From Pilatotrama ljubarskyi (lineage: Eukaryota > Basidiomycota > Agaricomycetes > Polyporales > Polyporaceae), in contig MU277679.1 in the NCBI GenBank assembly GCA_022385805.1, positions 186,001-250,000 of the forward strand: 64,000 bases of DNA. Direction: 5' to 3'. Within the stretch, counting starts at the first letter, position 1. Each line of letters starts with the position of its first letter. The notes under the pieces are model-generated. The model was not told the origin of the DNA. It did no database searches and saw only the letters and a program-made list of their open reading frames with translations. Both the position numbers and the translations under genes were made by a program. Below, piece by piece: positions 22,765-34,351 of the stretch.

Positions 22765-24207
22765 GCATGCCCGGTTCTGGGTCAGTGTCAGAACTTATCG
22801 TTCACTTGGAACATCCTGACTAACGATGATCATCAGATACCGGCAGCTTTCTTTCATTGGGTCTTATGGTGGGACTCCTGGGCGTAGAATTTTTAGACAT
22901 GGGATATAGTGTGGTTAGACTCCTGTACTCACTGTCGATTCGGAACGAGGCTTATTTGCGTTTAAAATGTCCCGGGACGCGACTTCAAGTTGCGACGGAC
23001 GCCGTGTCATCCTCCAAGTGCTAGAGGCATGGGTAGTGATAAAGTCAGTGCGAGTGTACGCACTTGAGAGGATCGCCTCGAGCTCGTCGTGAATGGGGAA
23101 CCAGCACACGATCAGACTGGCTATAGGCCCCAGAGTCGTGAGTACTCCCATGGTGCAGAAGCTGTCGATGTGTTGAAGCCATCTTATGGTGGCAACTTTG
23201 GGTGTGACTGGTTTACATACAGGTAACTAGTCTGGATAGAATCTCGTTCTCACGGTCGACTCCGAACGAGGGTTATGTGTTTTATACCGTGCCAGTGTTA
23301 TCCCATGGGCTCTATCCGCATTCACCATGCAGCTTGTCGAGCTACAAGATGCGGCGCTCGTCGACGTCGTCGGTGTACTAGACGCACTGGCTGTGATGAA
23401 CGCTCTTCTGGGCTCGGCCTTGCATTGCTTCCGGACAGCGCTTGACAGACTTGAATAGTGAAGAAGATTGAGCTTCGTGAGGCACCCCGACATCGAGGAA
23501 GAGGAGAGAGCGTGAAAGTTTGAGGAGACAAGCTTCTTTCCCTCTCCCCCGCGTTCGATATATGAGATTTCGTGAGCTCCGACACCTCGACCTAGCCGAA
23601 AAATCAGCGCTCAGCACTGGCGACACCGCACGTCCACGAACGAACAGACGAAGAACCTCTGCTGAACTTCAGGCATGGTTTCGGGAGATAGCTTGCAAAG
23701 CGGCCAGGGCGAAGGGCGAGCCGAGAACCTTACAGCGCTTCCAGGGGCGATCTCTCGCCTAGGCGATGTCAAGCGGAAACAGGAACTCCAAGTCCTCCTA
23801 CGGGATTTGCCAGTGAGAACTGAACGAAGTGGGGTCGTCGCTGGGAAGGGAGCGAAGAAGCCCGCAGATACCTGTCCAACAGGAGCAACGTTTTCCGCGT
23901 GCAATACACCCGTCCATTGAGGTTTGGGACCCGTCGCGTCCCACTGTACACGCCGGCTTGCTTCGTCCCTATCGGAGCATAGACAGCTCTGCAGGGCGTT
24001 CGCTTACCTTATGCAACAGGACGCCAGTACGACGCAGAAGCCAGCTGGGCTCCAGAGCGGCGCCTTATTGTGCCGCGCCATGTGGACCAGAGCTGCCAAC
24101 AATTCTATGTCGAAGTAATCCTTCCGAAGTAGACCTGTACAAAAGGTGTATCAGAGAGCGCAAAAGAGCAGTGCCAGCACCTGCTCGCTATCTCTTGGCT
24201 CTTCGAG
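22765..24207. other. Intergenic between A4 and A5
   Basis: Several short frames; one on the plus strand (23675-23920) is lysine/glycine rich and mildly protein-like, but lacks a start context or partner exon. Just upstream of A5 a TACAAAAG sequence near 24137 may serve as its TATA box. Confidence 0.4.
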
Positions 24208-24720
24208 ATGCATCTATTCACCGCTGCCATTCCTCTCGCCGCTCTCTTCGCGACCATCGTCGCGGGCCCCATTGTTCCTGGGGTCACTGAACATGCTGTG
24301 AGTAAGCATCCAAGGCATTTGAAGACGCAACTGACCTGATGAGGGCAGAGCTCCGCATTGATCATCAGCGACGCCGAGATGGCGCATTGGCTAGCTAGTA
24401 CCGACGCCGTGCTCACCTTCATCGGAGACCTCCCCAACCCTCTCGCCGAACGCTCCGCCGAGTTCGCGAGCGTCACCTTCTGCACCAAAAGCATCGGCCC
24501 CATCTGCGGCGGCACCTGCACAGTGTACAATGGATTTGCAACGTGTCTAGACGCTGCGGGGACGGCCTGCATCTCTGCTACGGGAAGCGTGGACTACTGC
24601 GACGCTGCGGGATGCAGCGGCACGTGTAGGGCACTGTCGCTGTGTGGTTCGCCGATGGAAAGCGGCTTCTGCTCTACGCCGAACACACAGTCAATCAGGG
24701 TGAATGGCTGGCCATTCTGA
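24208..24720 (+). CDS. Small secreted cysteine-rich protein A5, Kex2 site lost
   Basis: Exons 24208-24297 and 24349-24720 encode 153 residues with signal peptide MHLFTAAIPLAALFATIVAG. The family body is kept (AHWLASTDAVLTFIG, ten cysteines, CGGTCTVYNGFATC). The processing site, however, reads LAERSAEF, so the dibasic KR has become ER, and the tail ends in VNGWPF instead of VSPL. The protein may be secreted without the usual cleavage, or may be drifting after duplication. The intron position is conserved. Confidence 0.88.
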
Positions 24721-25775
24721 GCAGGTCAACTCGGTCAGTTTCATCGCGAATGTTACTATAAACTTTGCTGACTCAACAGGAAAAGATACAAATTCCTACG
24801 AATCCCTCCTGCTTTGGCGAGCCTCCGGGTGCCAGTAGTAGCTTTCCGGTGCAAATGCACGCATGTCCATGTGGTTTTATATCTTGCTGCCCTTGACCTG
24901 TCAATAAGACGTTCTCCATACACTTCACGACGACGTACCGATGCAGAGTCGAAGTGTTGTGTTCCGAGTCACTAGTCGGTGATAAGTAGAATCATTGTCA
25001 GGCGAGCGATGCGGGTCTTTATCTCGACCTGCCAAGTTCGATTCCGTAGAAACATGGTTAGAAGCACTATCATAGCACGATTGGTCCGATTGTAGTCCTG
25101 CTAGTGCTCAAACGATGAGAAGACCCTGAAGAGTGCGTGAAGCTGCACGCTGCAACTCCGGGACCGAGAGTCCGAGGGTGACGTGCACGTGGTTGTTTGA
25201 ACGTTACTTCCAATCACATGATACGTGACAGACGCGTTCATCCGCTTGCTTTCCGAGTCTCCCACTCGCTTGCCCAGCCTCAGCTAAGAGGACTCGCTTT
25301 AGGTTTTGCGGGAAAAATCGTCCAGTACTTGCGCTGTGGAAGCGTACGCAGTTACTTATATATCGCACAGTGATAGCGGTACTGTTCGTAGTATCTAGGT
25401 AGCTCGCGCAGGTGCGGAGTACTGAACTGACGTCGGTATCGGTAGTATTGGCAGAACCTGAGTACTGAGTACTGAGTAGTAAAGAACCGAAGCTGAAATC
25501 TGCAGTGCGCGCCTACGTCGCAGAGCTGTCAGGCTATGGTCTCAAGCCCGCGGCAGGTTGCATTCGCAGCGCAAAAAGATCACTGCATGCTCTCTCACGA
25601 TTCGCAGATGACTCGTCTGTTCATTCAATTCCCGTCGCAGAATCAACAGGCCCCGTAAACCCCGAGATGAAAATACCCCAAGATAGCTCTGGCCCTCCTG
25701 AATCCCTATTTCGACCCTGCAGTCGCCGCAAGGTCAGTTGGATACATATGCGGCTGTCAAGACTCACCCAAGCGC
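24721..25775. other. Intergenic between convergent A5 and A6
   Basis: No gene seen. Near 25415-25490 there is an irregular run of GAGTACT-type short repeats (GTACGGAGTACTGAAC, then GAGTACTGAGTACTGAG). Confidence 0.5.
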
Positions 25776-26284
25776 TCAGAGAGGTGAGACGAGGATGGAC
25801 GCCGTGTTCGGGGTGAAGCAGAACCCGTTTCCCATGGGCGTGCCGCAGAGTGAGAGGATGTTGCAAGATCCGTTGCACTCGGTCTCGTCGCAGAAACCGA
25901 CGTCGTGCGTCGCGGAGATGCACGTCGTGCCCGCGGCGTCGAGGCAAGCAGCGCCTCCATTGTACACAGTGCATGTGCCGCCGCAGATCGTACCCACGCG
26001 CTTGGTGCAGTACATGACGGTCGTCGACTGCGCGGAGCGCTTGGCGAGCGGGTTTATGGGCTCGCCAATGAAGGTGAGCTCGGCGTCAGTGGTGGCGAGG
26101 AAGTGCGCCATCTCGGCCTCGCTAACGACAGAGGTGGAGATCTACCGAGCCTCGGGGTGAGCTGGGTATTGCGTGACTTGGTGTTCGCACTCACAGCGCT
26201 CTCGGTAGCTTCGCGGCCTGCAGGGCCAGCTACTACGGAGGCGACGAAAGCGGCGACGAAAGCGACGATGGTGAAGAATCGCAT
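25776..26284 (-). CDS. Small secreted cysteine-rich protein A6
   Basis: Exons 26284-26195 and 26141-25776 with a 53-bp intron encode 151 residues. Signal peptide MRFFTIVAFVAAFVASVVAG, pro-region, AHFLATTDAELTFIG, then INPLAKR-SAQ and ten cysteines (CGGTCTVYNGGAAC). It ends TASILVSPL. Layout, intron phase and spacing match A1 and A3. Predicted extracellular; function unknown. Confidence 0.9.
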
Positions 26285-26315
26285 GTCTGAGGATGCGTGC
26301 GAGTAGTGAGGATGC

Positions 26316-26329
26316 GTTCACTGCTGTTT
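26316..26329 (-). promoter_or_regulatory. Leader motif of A6
   Basis: On the minus strand AAACAGCAGTGAAC, the motif shared with A1, A3 and A7, 32 bp before the ATG. A weak TATA-like TACAAAAGG lies just upstream. Confidence 0.6.
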
Positions 26330-28205
26330 GGGCGTGCGGCCGCTCACCTTTTGTACATATCTGCTCTAGGCACACTCCTCTACCGCAAGCTTGCCATCAA
26401 GAAATCGATAGGCCTCGGTCGTCTCCCCTGTGTCAGGTTGTCGATGCCGCGCTCCCCTTTGCAAAGGTACGACAGCCCTTCGATGCAGTGTGTCGCCCTG
26501 AACCTGCACATCCGAGTCCTGGTGTTCCTTCGTCGTGGATTATGTCGCTGACTGCACGTTGATATGTGTCTCAACATGCACCAGCAACGCCGGTTGGTCC
26601 AAACCTCAATTTCTGCCTGCGACCAGGCTCTTGCGCAGCCATATTAGTAACAAGAACGACAGATATCCATAGGAGAGGTTGGGACGAGGGGACAAAGGCA
26701 CCGTACGCCCAGGGTGCCCGTGATGCATTCGGTCCGACCAGAATACGCGCTCCTGCGGCGCACCTCTGCCTCGATGTCCTATGTGGCCATCTGCGGCGCT
26801 TCAATGAATGGATTCATGCTCAGCGTTGGACCCGCGACGTGCCGCACTCCATCCGCGGAGCTTCTTCATCAAGCTCTTCGACTGGCAGCAGCTGCTTCCG
26901 GCATGGGTTGGAAGGGTCCTCGGCGCGTCCTGTGCTCCTGCCAAGAGCCGGGCAGTCAGCAGACCTGAATGAGAGTCCCTGCACCGTTCCTGCGCGCAGG
27001 GACAGCCGTCCGATGGCAAGGCCATCTTCGAGGGATGCTCCATTGTAGGCCCGGGTGGTGCCACGCCCGACTTTGTCGACCCGCCAGATTAGCAACCGGG
27101 AGCAGTCGAACCATTTTTGCTTGGTAGAGACATTACCTTCTGAGCGCTGTGTAACCTCGCCTAGGCCTCTTCTGCCGTCTCTACGTATTGAACCCAACAA
27201 TCAAGCGAACCAAGCTTGTCCTGAGGACCATCTCTGGCCTGCTTGACAGGCAGGTGTATTGCCGTCCATGGGACAACGCGTGGGCCTGTGTGTTGAGATA
27301 GAGTTAAGTCAGTGGACTGCGCCCGGTTCTCCGTATGCTTCGAGCGCTACATCGTCTCGTGTGCAATGCGCCGCTCTGACCTTACGATGTCCACTGGATC
27401 AGTAGGGATACAGTTGAGGAGGTCAAACCTCGTGGTGACCGGTCTCTGGCCCTGGGAAGCGTCCGTGTCATGCATAACCAACAGATTGATGCAGGCGGGT
27501 CCTAGATGTCTGTGTACCCTCCCTTGAAGCGGATTCGCGCTAGTAACCTCCTGTGTTTCTGATGCAGTTCAGAGTCGGAGTTATAGGGATTCCGCGAGGT
27601 CATGCATTCAAATTGTGAACTCAGAACTGGGAGCGTACTGGGAGCACGCGGAAGCCTGAGCACGGTCGTGGTGGTGGCAGAGGTCAGGAGCTTTGTGGCG
27701 GCCACGTTTCTGGCACCGGTCTTTGCCGACGGGCGGCTTGCCGGCATCCTGCCAGTGCACCAATACGCAACCACATGCGCTCAAGCATCGTGCATATGCA
27801 GGACCCCGCAGCGTCGGCTAGGGTTCGAACACTTTACAGGGACGGCCGAGTGTAGAGCTCACACGAATGCCAGAAAACCCAGGATGAAGCAAGTTGCGAC
27901 TATCCGGCAATCCCCCAGGAGAACATGTGTCATGAAGAGGTCCTTCAATTCCCTGCACTGTACTATCCTCGTGAGACACACATAGAAGAGCCCATTTCTA
28001 CACTCAAGAGACCCTGTCGACACATTCACCCAAAATCAACCCTCGCCAAAATACCCAATGAAGCCGACACCCGTTGATCACATCCAAACCTGAAGTAGAG
28101 ATCCTCCTTGTACGGGACGACGGCGGTGAACCTGAGGAGCAGGATAACCGTGAGTCGAGACCCCTCCGTAGTAATGCCCTCCACTTAGCGCTTACATGAG
28201 AGCGA
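26330..28205. other. Intergenic between A6 and A7
   Basis: Open frames on both strands near 26570-27250 and 27500-27985 show no domain, signal or splice-connected structure. Nothing recognised. Confidence 0.4.
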
Positions 28206-28787
28206 TCAGAGAGGCGAGACGAGGATGGACATCGTCTGGGGCGTGAAGCAGAAGCCGCTGCCCATCGGACTGCCGCAGAGCGAGAGCGGAGCGCAGTTGC
28301 CGTTGCATCCGGCCTCGTCGCAGAAACCGACGTCGCGCGTCGCAGAGATGCACATCGTGTTGGCAGCCGCAAGGCACGTCGCGCCGCCCGTGTACACGGT
28401 GCACGTTCCGCCGCAGATGGACCCGACGCGCTTGGTGCAGTACATCACGCTCGTGGACTGAGCGGAGCGCTTGGCGAGCGGGTTCGGGGGCTGGCCGATG
28501 AAGGTGAGCTCGGCGTCGGTGTTGGCGAGCCAGTGGGCCATCTCGGCCTCGCTGATGATGGACGAAGTGGTCTGCGAGGTGAGGAGGTCAGCTCCTGTCA
28601 GCCGGAAGGCAGCCATCTCACCGACCTCGTTTTCAATGGCCTTGCGGTCGGAAATTGGCTACAAAGGGGGGAGGTAGGTGAGCGTGGCACACACCGATGA
28701 AGCGAAGACGAGTCTTACCCCAGTGGGGCTGGCGACGACGACAGTGGCGAAAGCGACGATGGCGATGAAGAGAGTGGAGAACTGCAT
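28206..28787 (-). CDS. Small secreted cysteine-rich protein A7, extra micro-exon
   Basis: Three exons: 28787-28719, 28658-28626 (33 nt) and 28571-28206, giving 155 residues. Exon 1 encodes the signal peptide (MQFSTLFIAIVAFATVVVAS). The micro-exon PISDRKAIENE is flanked by GT-AG introns of 60 and 54 bp and stands where other members have a single intron. Exon 3 has the family body: AHWLANTDAELTFIG, LAKR-SAQ, ten cysteines. Predicted extracellular; function unknown. Confidence 0.87.
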
Positions 28788-28814
28788 ATTGTGGAGGCTG
28801 GTGTAGTGGTTGGA

Positions 28815-28853
28815 TGTTCACTGCCGTTTGACTGCAGTCCCGCTGACCTCTTA
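28815..28853 (-). promoter_or_regulatory. Core promoter and leader motif of A7
   Basis: On the minus strand TATAAGAG (28853-28846) is followed by GTCAAACGGCAGTGAAC (28831-28815), as in A1 and A3. Confidence 0.65.
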
Positions 28854-30812
28854 TACTCATTTCACAGGGGCGCTATCGCCTGCACTGCAGGCGACGGTGT
28901 GGTTTTGTTGGCCAACGACCGTCCATGCTGTACAACACACGGCCACTCCGATACCCGACTTGGTGCTTGCTGAACATGTGTGCGTTCGGCCAGCTGCTTC
29001 GTTCAATACTCGTCTGGCTTCACTTGGTCTAGGACTTCTATTCCGGACAAGACAGCCGCAGGTGACCTCTCGCGTCCGTACTCGCATTCAACATCCGATG
29101 CACGTTTTCGGGTGCCTACACAAGTCAACAAGGCACCGTCTTCACGAAAACCCATGAGGCCTCGACTTGCATAGGCGAGTACGTCCACCTGCTTGGCCGA
29201 ACGTGATGTGTGCCTTGCGCTGCCATCGAAGCAGGTTGTCTGTGAGCTAAATCCCGCCATCGGAAACAGGCTCGCCTTTCGGACATCCGCTCCGTTGCGC
29301 TCCCGACGAGCTTCTCTGTCTGAAGGCTGCAACGTGAAATCGACGCCGACTACTTCTTTACGTGGCAATCTCCGCGTACTCTCGAGCTTGGCAGCTCCCG
29401 TTCCAGTCTGGGTCGTGGACTCGCAGACGAACGATCGGCATCAGAGTTATGTCCGTTAGGGGTGGCCCGCTTCCGTACGTCCCCTTACTGTTCTTCTCCT
29501 ACACGTCCTTCCACTCTGCATCGCCCAGCCATAGAGGAGGTGTCTGCGGCGCATGGAGAGGAAGGGCGAAGCTCACCTCCGTGGTCCTCGCAATACTGAT
29601 AACACCCCCGGTGGCGCCGCGTGGAGATCCAGCTGAACCACAGGGCGGATATGTGGGCAGTCTTGCCCTTGTGGGTGCATATGGCCTTCGTGTTGCTAGC
29701 GAACCCGAGGGTCAGAGGATGGCTGCAACGCGACAGGCTGCTCCACGCCGAGAGCTGAGGTTGGTATCGGTAAGCATTCGTACCAAGCGTTATCTGGAAC
29801 TCATTGAAGGTTCGTGTCGACTGGGTGGAAGACAGGCTGACCCTGTAGGAGTCGCCTTGGACTCGGATACGCCCCGCTCGTCGACTATAACGCCTGCCTA
29901 AAACGGTCGATCGCGACCGTATCCTTAGGCGCCCCACAATCCCAGTACTTGGAAGCTGCGACGAAGTCGAACTCGCCGCGACTCCTCGGAATCGGCTCAT
30001 GGCATCGTTGCCCTCCTTTCGATGCACTCTTGTGACCTCTACTCGGAACTTGCTGCTCCTGACAGCTGGGAAAACTGGCCCTGCTAGAATGCGACCTCCA
30101 TCATTGCGTTCAGTCACAGCCGTCGTTGTCGGTCTTCTGGTTGATCCCCGGGATAATGCATGTGGCGATCTCTGGCAAAGAGCGTTTTTGGAATTTACCA
30201 CTTCGGAGCGTCTCCTTTGCGACATGTTCACTGTGGTTTTTACCGCACGCTGTTCTTCAACAATACTGCTTGCTCTACCTCGGGCGCTTCGGAGCGATTC
30301 AAGTCGCCGCCTGCTTTGTCGACGGCGCCACCTCGCTCGACGGAGTCAGCCATTACCCGGCATGCTTCATTCAAGATATCATACAAGCTGAGTGAAATGG
30401 TTCCGCGATGCTTGTGTCACTCACATCGTATCGTAGGACACGCGCTCACTCTTTGACCCATCGCTTTGAGAAGCGCCTCGCCGAGTGGCGACACCTGCCT
30501 GTCTGGGACTGCAGTCGCATCCTCCGTTCACAAATCACCACACGCTCCCTTGAGAGTACGCTATGCTTTGACGTCGCCCGCTGTCTATGCTACGCTCTCC
30601 GCCCCCCGCTTTGCACTCGGCTAGTTGCTTTCTATGCTTTCGCTTGCTCTCGCCCTTGCACCCGCTTTGTCGCACTGCCCGACGATGCTGGTACTTATGC
30701 TCGCTGCGATGGCCACCGTTTAGCAAGAAGATCCTCTCCTCGGTCTCTGGTGCTCACTCTGTAAATCCTGCTCCTCGAGAACACTTCGGTCGACATCTAG
30801 ACGAACTCTGCA
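28854..30812. other. Intergenic, long open frames of doubtful meaning
   Basis: A 248-codon minus-strand frame (29485-30231) overlaps plus-strand frames of similar length. None has a recognised domain and the composition (Ser/Arg rich) suggests chance. The right end is the promoter of the gene at 30813. Confidence 0.35.
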
Positions 30813-31428
30813 ATGGCTGCTGGCACAACAGTCCCCCGGGGTAGTCTTGACACGAGCAAGCACCGCCCGAGAGCCATCCCTCGCTCTATGATCGGACGTA
30901 TTCCCTTCGACATTATCGGCCTCAGCATTGGCGACATGGTCAGCCGTGGTCCACAGCAGGTCAAGACGAAGATGCCGACCTTTAACGACCAGTCTCTCCA
31001 ATTAGCCGGCCTTCCCTCCATGCAGCTGAAGTTCTGCGTACGTGCAATGTCCTAGACCTTGATGCATAAGAAGTCAACTGACGCGCTGCTCTGGTCCAGT
31101 GGCCCGGGTATGAGAAGTACGACTTCACGGAAACTATCCCTTTGGCAGGGAAGACCAACGGCCAGGTCGCCCTGGCCGTCGCTGGAGCTTTTCATGAATT
31201 CTTCCTGGTTCGTGTGGGACGTAACTGAGGCCCGGTGAACTGGAGGTCGCTCATCCATTCCTGCAGAAGGCGGCCCGCGTCCCGTCAAGCGACCCCCGGT
31301 TCGCTATCACGCAGGGCTCGCCGTACTCGTCACTCTCGAACTTGTACCTCAGAGCTGTCCATCATGTCTACACCGACATCTTCGTTGCCGAGATCGAGTG
31401 TATCGGTCGCGGCGGTCTCATGCAGTGA
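30813..31428 (+). CDS. Conserved-looking protein of unknown function, 164 aa
   Basis: Exons 30813-31037, 31100-31207 and 31267-31428 all end in phase 0 and give 164 residues from a good ATG. There is no signal peptide. The middle reads FCWPGYEKYDFTETIPL and ALAVAGAFHEFF, and the C-terminal third SNLYLRAVHHVYTDIFVAEI. The regular exon structure and balanced composition mark a real gene. I recall similar short proteins in basidiomycete genomes but know no function and see no catalytic motif. Probably cytosolic or nuclear. Confidence 0.75.
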
Positions 31429-31960
31429 ACCTCACGCGCTGGTCCGCGGACGTCTCGTACCATAGATGGCTCTTTGTGCTGCTTTCCGTCTCTCCCTCTC
31501 AGCTGTGTCTGTGGTTCTGTTGTCTCGATTGCTGTGTCCCATCTCCTTGTGGCTATAGATGACTGTCCTGTGGTTTTCCATCTTTGTATCGCTAGCGCAT
31601 ATCTCTTGGTAATACACCGTTACCTGTTCGCGAATGGATCGCTCTTGTCCAGCCATGCCCTCAGTGTACACGCTCATCACCTCTCGACATGCCAGGGACA
31701 AATATAACATCATGCTCAGACGACGGCAATGCCAGGCCAGTAAGATGCCACGCAGAATCTGGAACTCCTTTCCGTTGGGAGATCGACTGCAACTGCGTGC
31801 GTTGGCTCAGAGCGATCTCGGTGTTCTACATCCGTCTCAACATGCAAGGGACGCGTATCGCTCTACGATCGTAGACACACATCCGGCGTCGAGTAGTCAA
31901 GAAAAGGGCAGGGCAACGACAGCAGTACCAGACATGTGACGTCGACACGGCAGTCCTCGC
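31429..31960. other. 3' flank between convergent genes
   Basis: Lies between the ends of the 30813 gene and the phosducin-like gene. No further gene seen. Confidence 0.6.
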
Positions 31961-33220
31961 TCATCGTTCATCATCGCTGTTCCCAAAGACCAGCTCTCCG
32001 TCATCGAAGTCGTCCTCGTCAGAATACTGACCGTTAGCCGCCGTCGCACCGCCGTAATGCCGTGGAGACGTGAGGATGCTATGCCTGCAAAGCAGCGCGC
32101 GTCAGTCGAAGGTGTTCATTCAAACCCATGCGCAGTGAGCAGAGATCGGATTATCCCGTACCTTTTGAGGAACTCCTCCAGACCCTGTTTGGCTTCCCAA
32201 TCGACGCGCACCCACGAATGGACGAGTTGGCCGCTGCGATATACTAGGATGGTAGGGAGGACGTCGGTGTCGACCTCGTCATCTTCCCATTGGGCGTCGT
32301 CTTCTTCGTTCCCGTCTTGCTCGTCCTCGTCTTCCTCGTCGTGGTCGTCGTCAAAGAACTCGTCCTCATCTTTCCCTCTATTTCTGGTCGTTACACCTAG
32401 CCGCCGGGCAGGTATACGCGACAGACCAAAGGAGGATGCAGATCCTAGGCTGGGCTTGGATCCCGAGGATGAAGCGAAGCCTATGGCGCCGGCGCGTGCT
32501 CGCAGGAACTTCGTTGAGGGGTAGTTCCGCGCTAGTCGGGACAGTGTCTCGTCTACGGCTGCACAACGATCCAATGACTACATCGCTGGAAGTTAATATG
32601 GCGGTACCGCAAGGCGGAGACCTGAGACGTACCGGGTCGTAGATGTGTACTACCACCCATACATCGGGGTCCTCCTCTACCGCCTGGACGAAGCTGCGCA
32701 CACCGACTTCCCGCAAATGTCCGTACCTGCCAACCCGAGCGGACTTGGGTATACTGGGGCCCCCTTCTAACCTAGCGAGCTCGGCGAGCCGCTCCTCCTC
32801 TTCTTCTCTCCATGTCTTCCCGCCGAGACTAGCCTTCTCCATCGCCCGGTTAAGTTCTTTGATCTCCTCCGCACGTTTCGAACGCGCGATCGACTCGGCC
32901 TCTGCGCGGTCGCGAATGACGCCTTTCACGCCAGTACGCCCCGGGCCCATTCCGATGGAGTCTTGCTGTTGCTGGGACGCGATGTGCGCCTCGATCTCCG
33001 CGCGGCGCTCAGCATCGGAGTCGTACTCGAAGTCCTCGTCTTCGTTGATCCATGCTGGCCGCGACGGTGAAGGCGACTGGGAGCGGACTGGGGAGCTCGA
33101 ACGGGAGGGCGGGCTGAAGAGCTTCCCGGAAAGGACGAGGTCTTCGATGTCGCCATACTGCAAAGGCAACGCATTACTCACTGTTATGGACGGTCAGCCG
33201 CGCCGTAGCCTGCGTACCAT
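31961..33220 (-). CDS. Phosducin-like / thioredoxin-fold protein
   Basis: Exons 33220-33218 (the ATG alone), 33157-32633, 32577-32162 and 32084-31961 give 355 residues. The N-terminus is Ser/Pro rich (SGKLFSPPSRSSSP) then acidic and helical with many Glu/Lys. From about residue 140 a phosducin-type thioredoxin fold begins (VWVVVHIYDP, ARNYPSTKFLRARA). An acidic Asp/Glu insertion follows, then DVLPTILVYRSGQLVHSWVR and WEAKQGLEEFL, and an acidic tail ending FGNSDDER. Thioredoxin-type catalytic CxxC is absent, as usual in phosducin-like proteins. Family members assist folding of G-beta or other substrates with the CCT chaperonin. An ATG-only first exon is unusual but splices cleanly. A start at the next ATG is unlikely since it would remove the conserved N-terminus. 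Confidence 0.85.
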
Positions 33221-33342
33221 CTTTGAATCTACGAGAGTTCTGTATCGCAGTCTTGAGGAAAGCCGCGGCGCGGAACTAGCAGCGGTGTACCGCCTTCCAC
33301 CCATGCAACCATGTTATGTTTTAAAACGCAATTGTTGTCATC

Positions 33343-33425
33343 GGCCCAATGGTCTAGTAGTATGATTCGCGCTTCGGGTCTCCTGAGCTTGCGCGAGGTC
33401 CCGGGTTCAATTCCCGGTTGGGCCC
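33343..33425 (+). tRNA. tRNA-Pro(CGG): tRNA-Pro (CGG) with intron
   Basis: Acceptor arms GGCCCAA and TTGGGCC pair. The B box GGGTTCAATTCC is present, and the anticodon loop TTCGGG carries CGG at 33375-33377. About 11 nt (TCTCCTGAGCT) interrupt the loop after position 37, between stems CGCGC and GCGCG. A short T run (CTTTTG) near 33433 may terminate Pol III. Confidence 0.93.
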
Positions 33426-34351
33426 TTGCTCTTTTGCGCCCCTCGCTCTTCCCGGCGTCGATCAGCTTCCTACCCTCCTGTTGTGTTCTTGCGATCTGAC
33501 CATCATGCTTTTGGGTTTCACCATTACTTTGAGTTGGAGCCCTGGAGATAGAATGGTTGTCGTCATTCTTCGGTCAGTTTTATCCAGAGCGTGGAACTTC
33601 CAGTGAACTTCACTGATACGCCGCTTACAGCAGAGGGCGTACAGTAGTTGAAGCGTCTCATGAAGTCGCCCCTACGACCGTGTACGACGTAACTTGTCGG
33701 CCTCTGCAAATGGATAGAGTCGGAGACACGGCCGGTCTCTTGCGGACAACCCACGCCGGGTTCCAGTAAGGATTGCTAGCAACCGGAGGAAGCCTGGGCA
33801 CTGTACATGTGCATTGCCAACCCCGTCGCTCGCCGAACAGCTTCCGCAGCCACGGCAGACGGTGTGGAACAGCGGGATGTGAACATCGTCACCAGTGCGA
33901 TGCGCATATCCTGGGGCTGGATTGCCTACGCAGGCAGGTACGAGCCCACGGGACCGTGTTCCGCTCGGTGTTGCAAGCTGATCGGGCCCCTTTTGACGCC
34001 AATTGCACTGCAGACAGTGCGACCTCCATCATACCCTCCCCACTGCATCAGGATGTAGCCATACTGGCTCACCCAAGGCGCACCCATGGAGAATATAGAT
34101 TGAATAAGCGTCGCTACGCACAGCATCAGCCCCGTAAGATCTGAGACGGCAAAGCCACACGGCGCACAGGACATCGCCAGGTATTTAAGTTGCTGGCTTG
34201 TACCTAGCCTGATTCTCCATTCTCTTTTCGTCTCCTTCCAACCTTTGCTTCCTCGAGCTGAGCTCGACTCGTTTTCATCTCTTCATCTCTCACCCTTCGG
34301 CCTAGGCAGCCCTTCAATTTTCCCAAAACCTTCCTTTCCACCTCGGTCAAC
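33426..34351. other. Intergenic; promoter of the secreted protein gene at its right end
   Basis: No gene recognised. A pyrimidine-rich stretch at 34200-34340 precedes the next start codon, typical of strong fungal promoters, with a possible TATTTAAG box near 34182. Confidence 0.5.

Noticed and set aside
29485..30231. 248-codon open frame on the minus strand
   Set aside because: Ser/Arg-rich, no ATG-linked domain, overlaps equally long plus-strand frames; likely chance.
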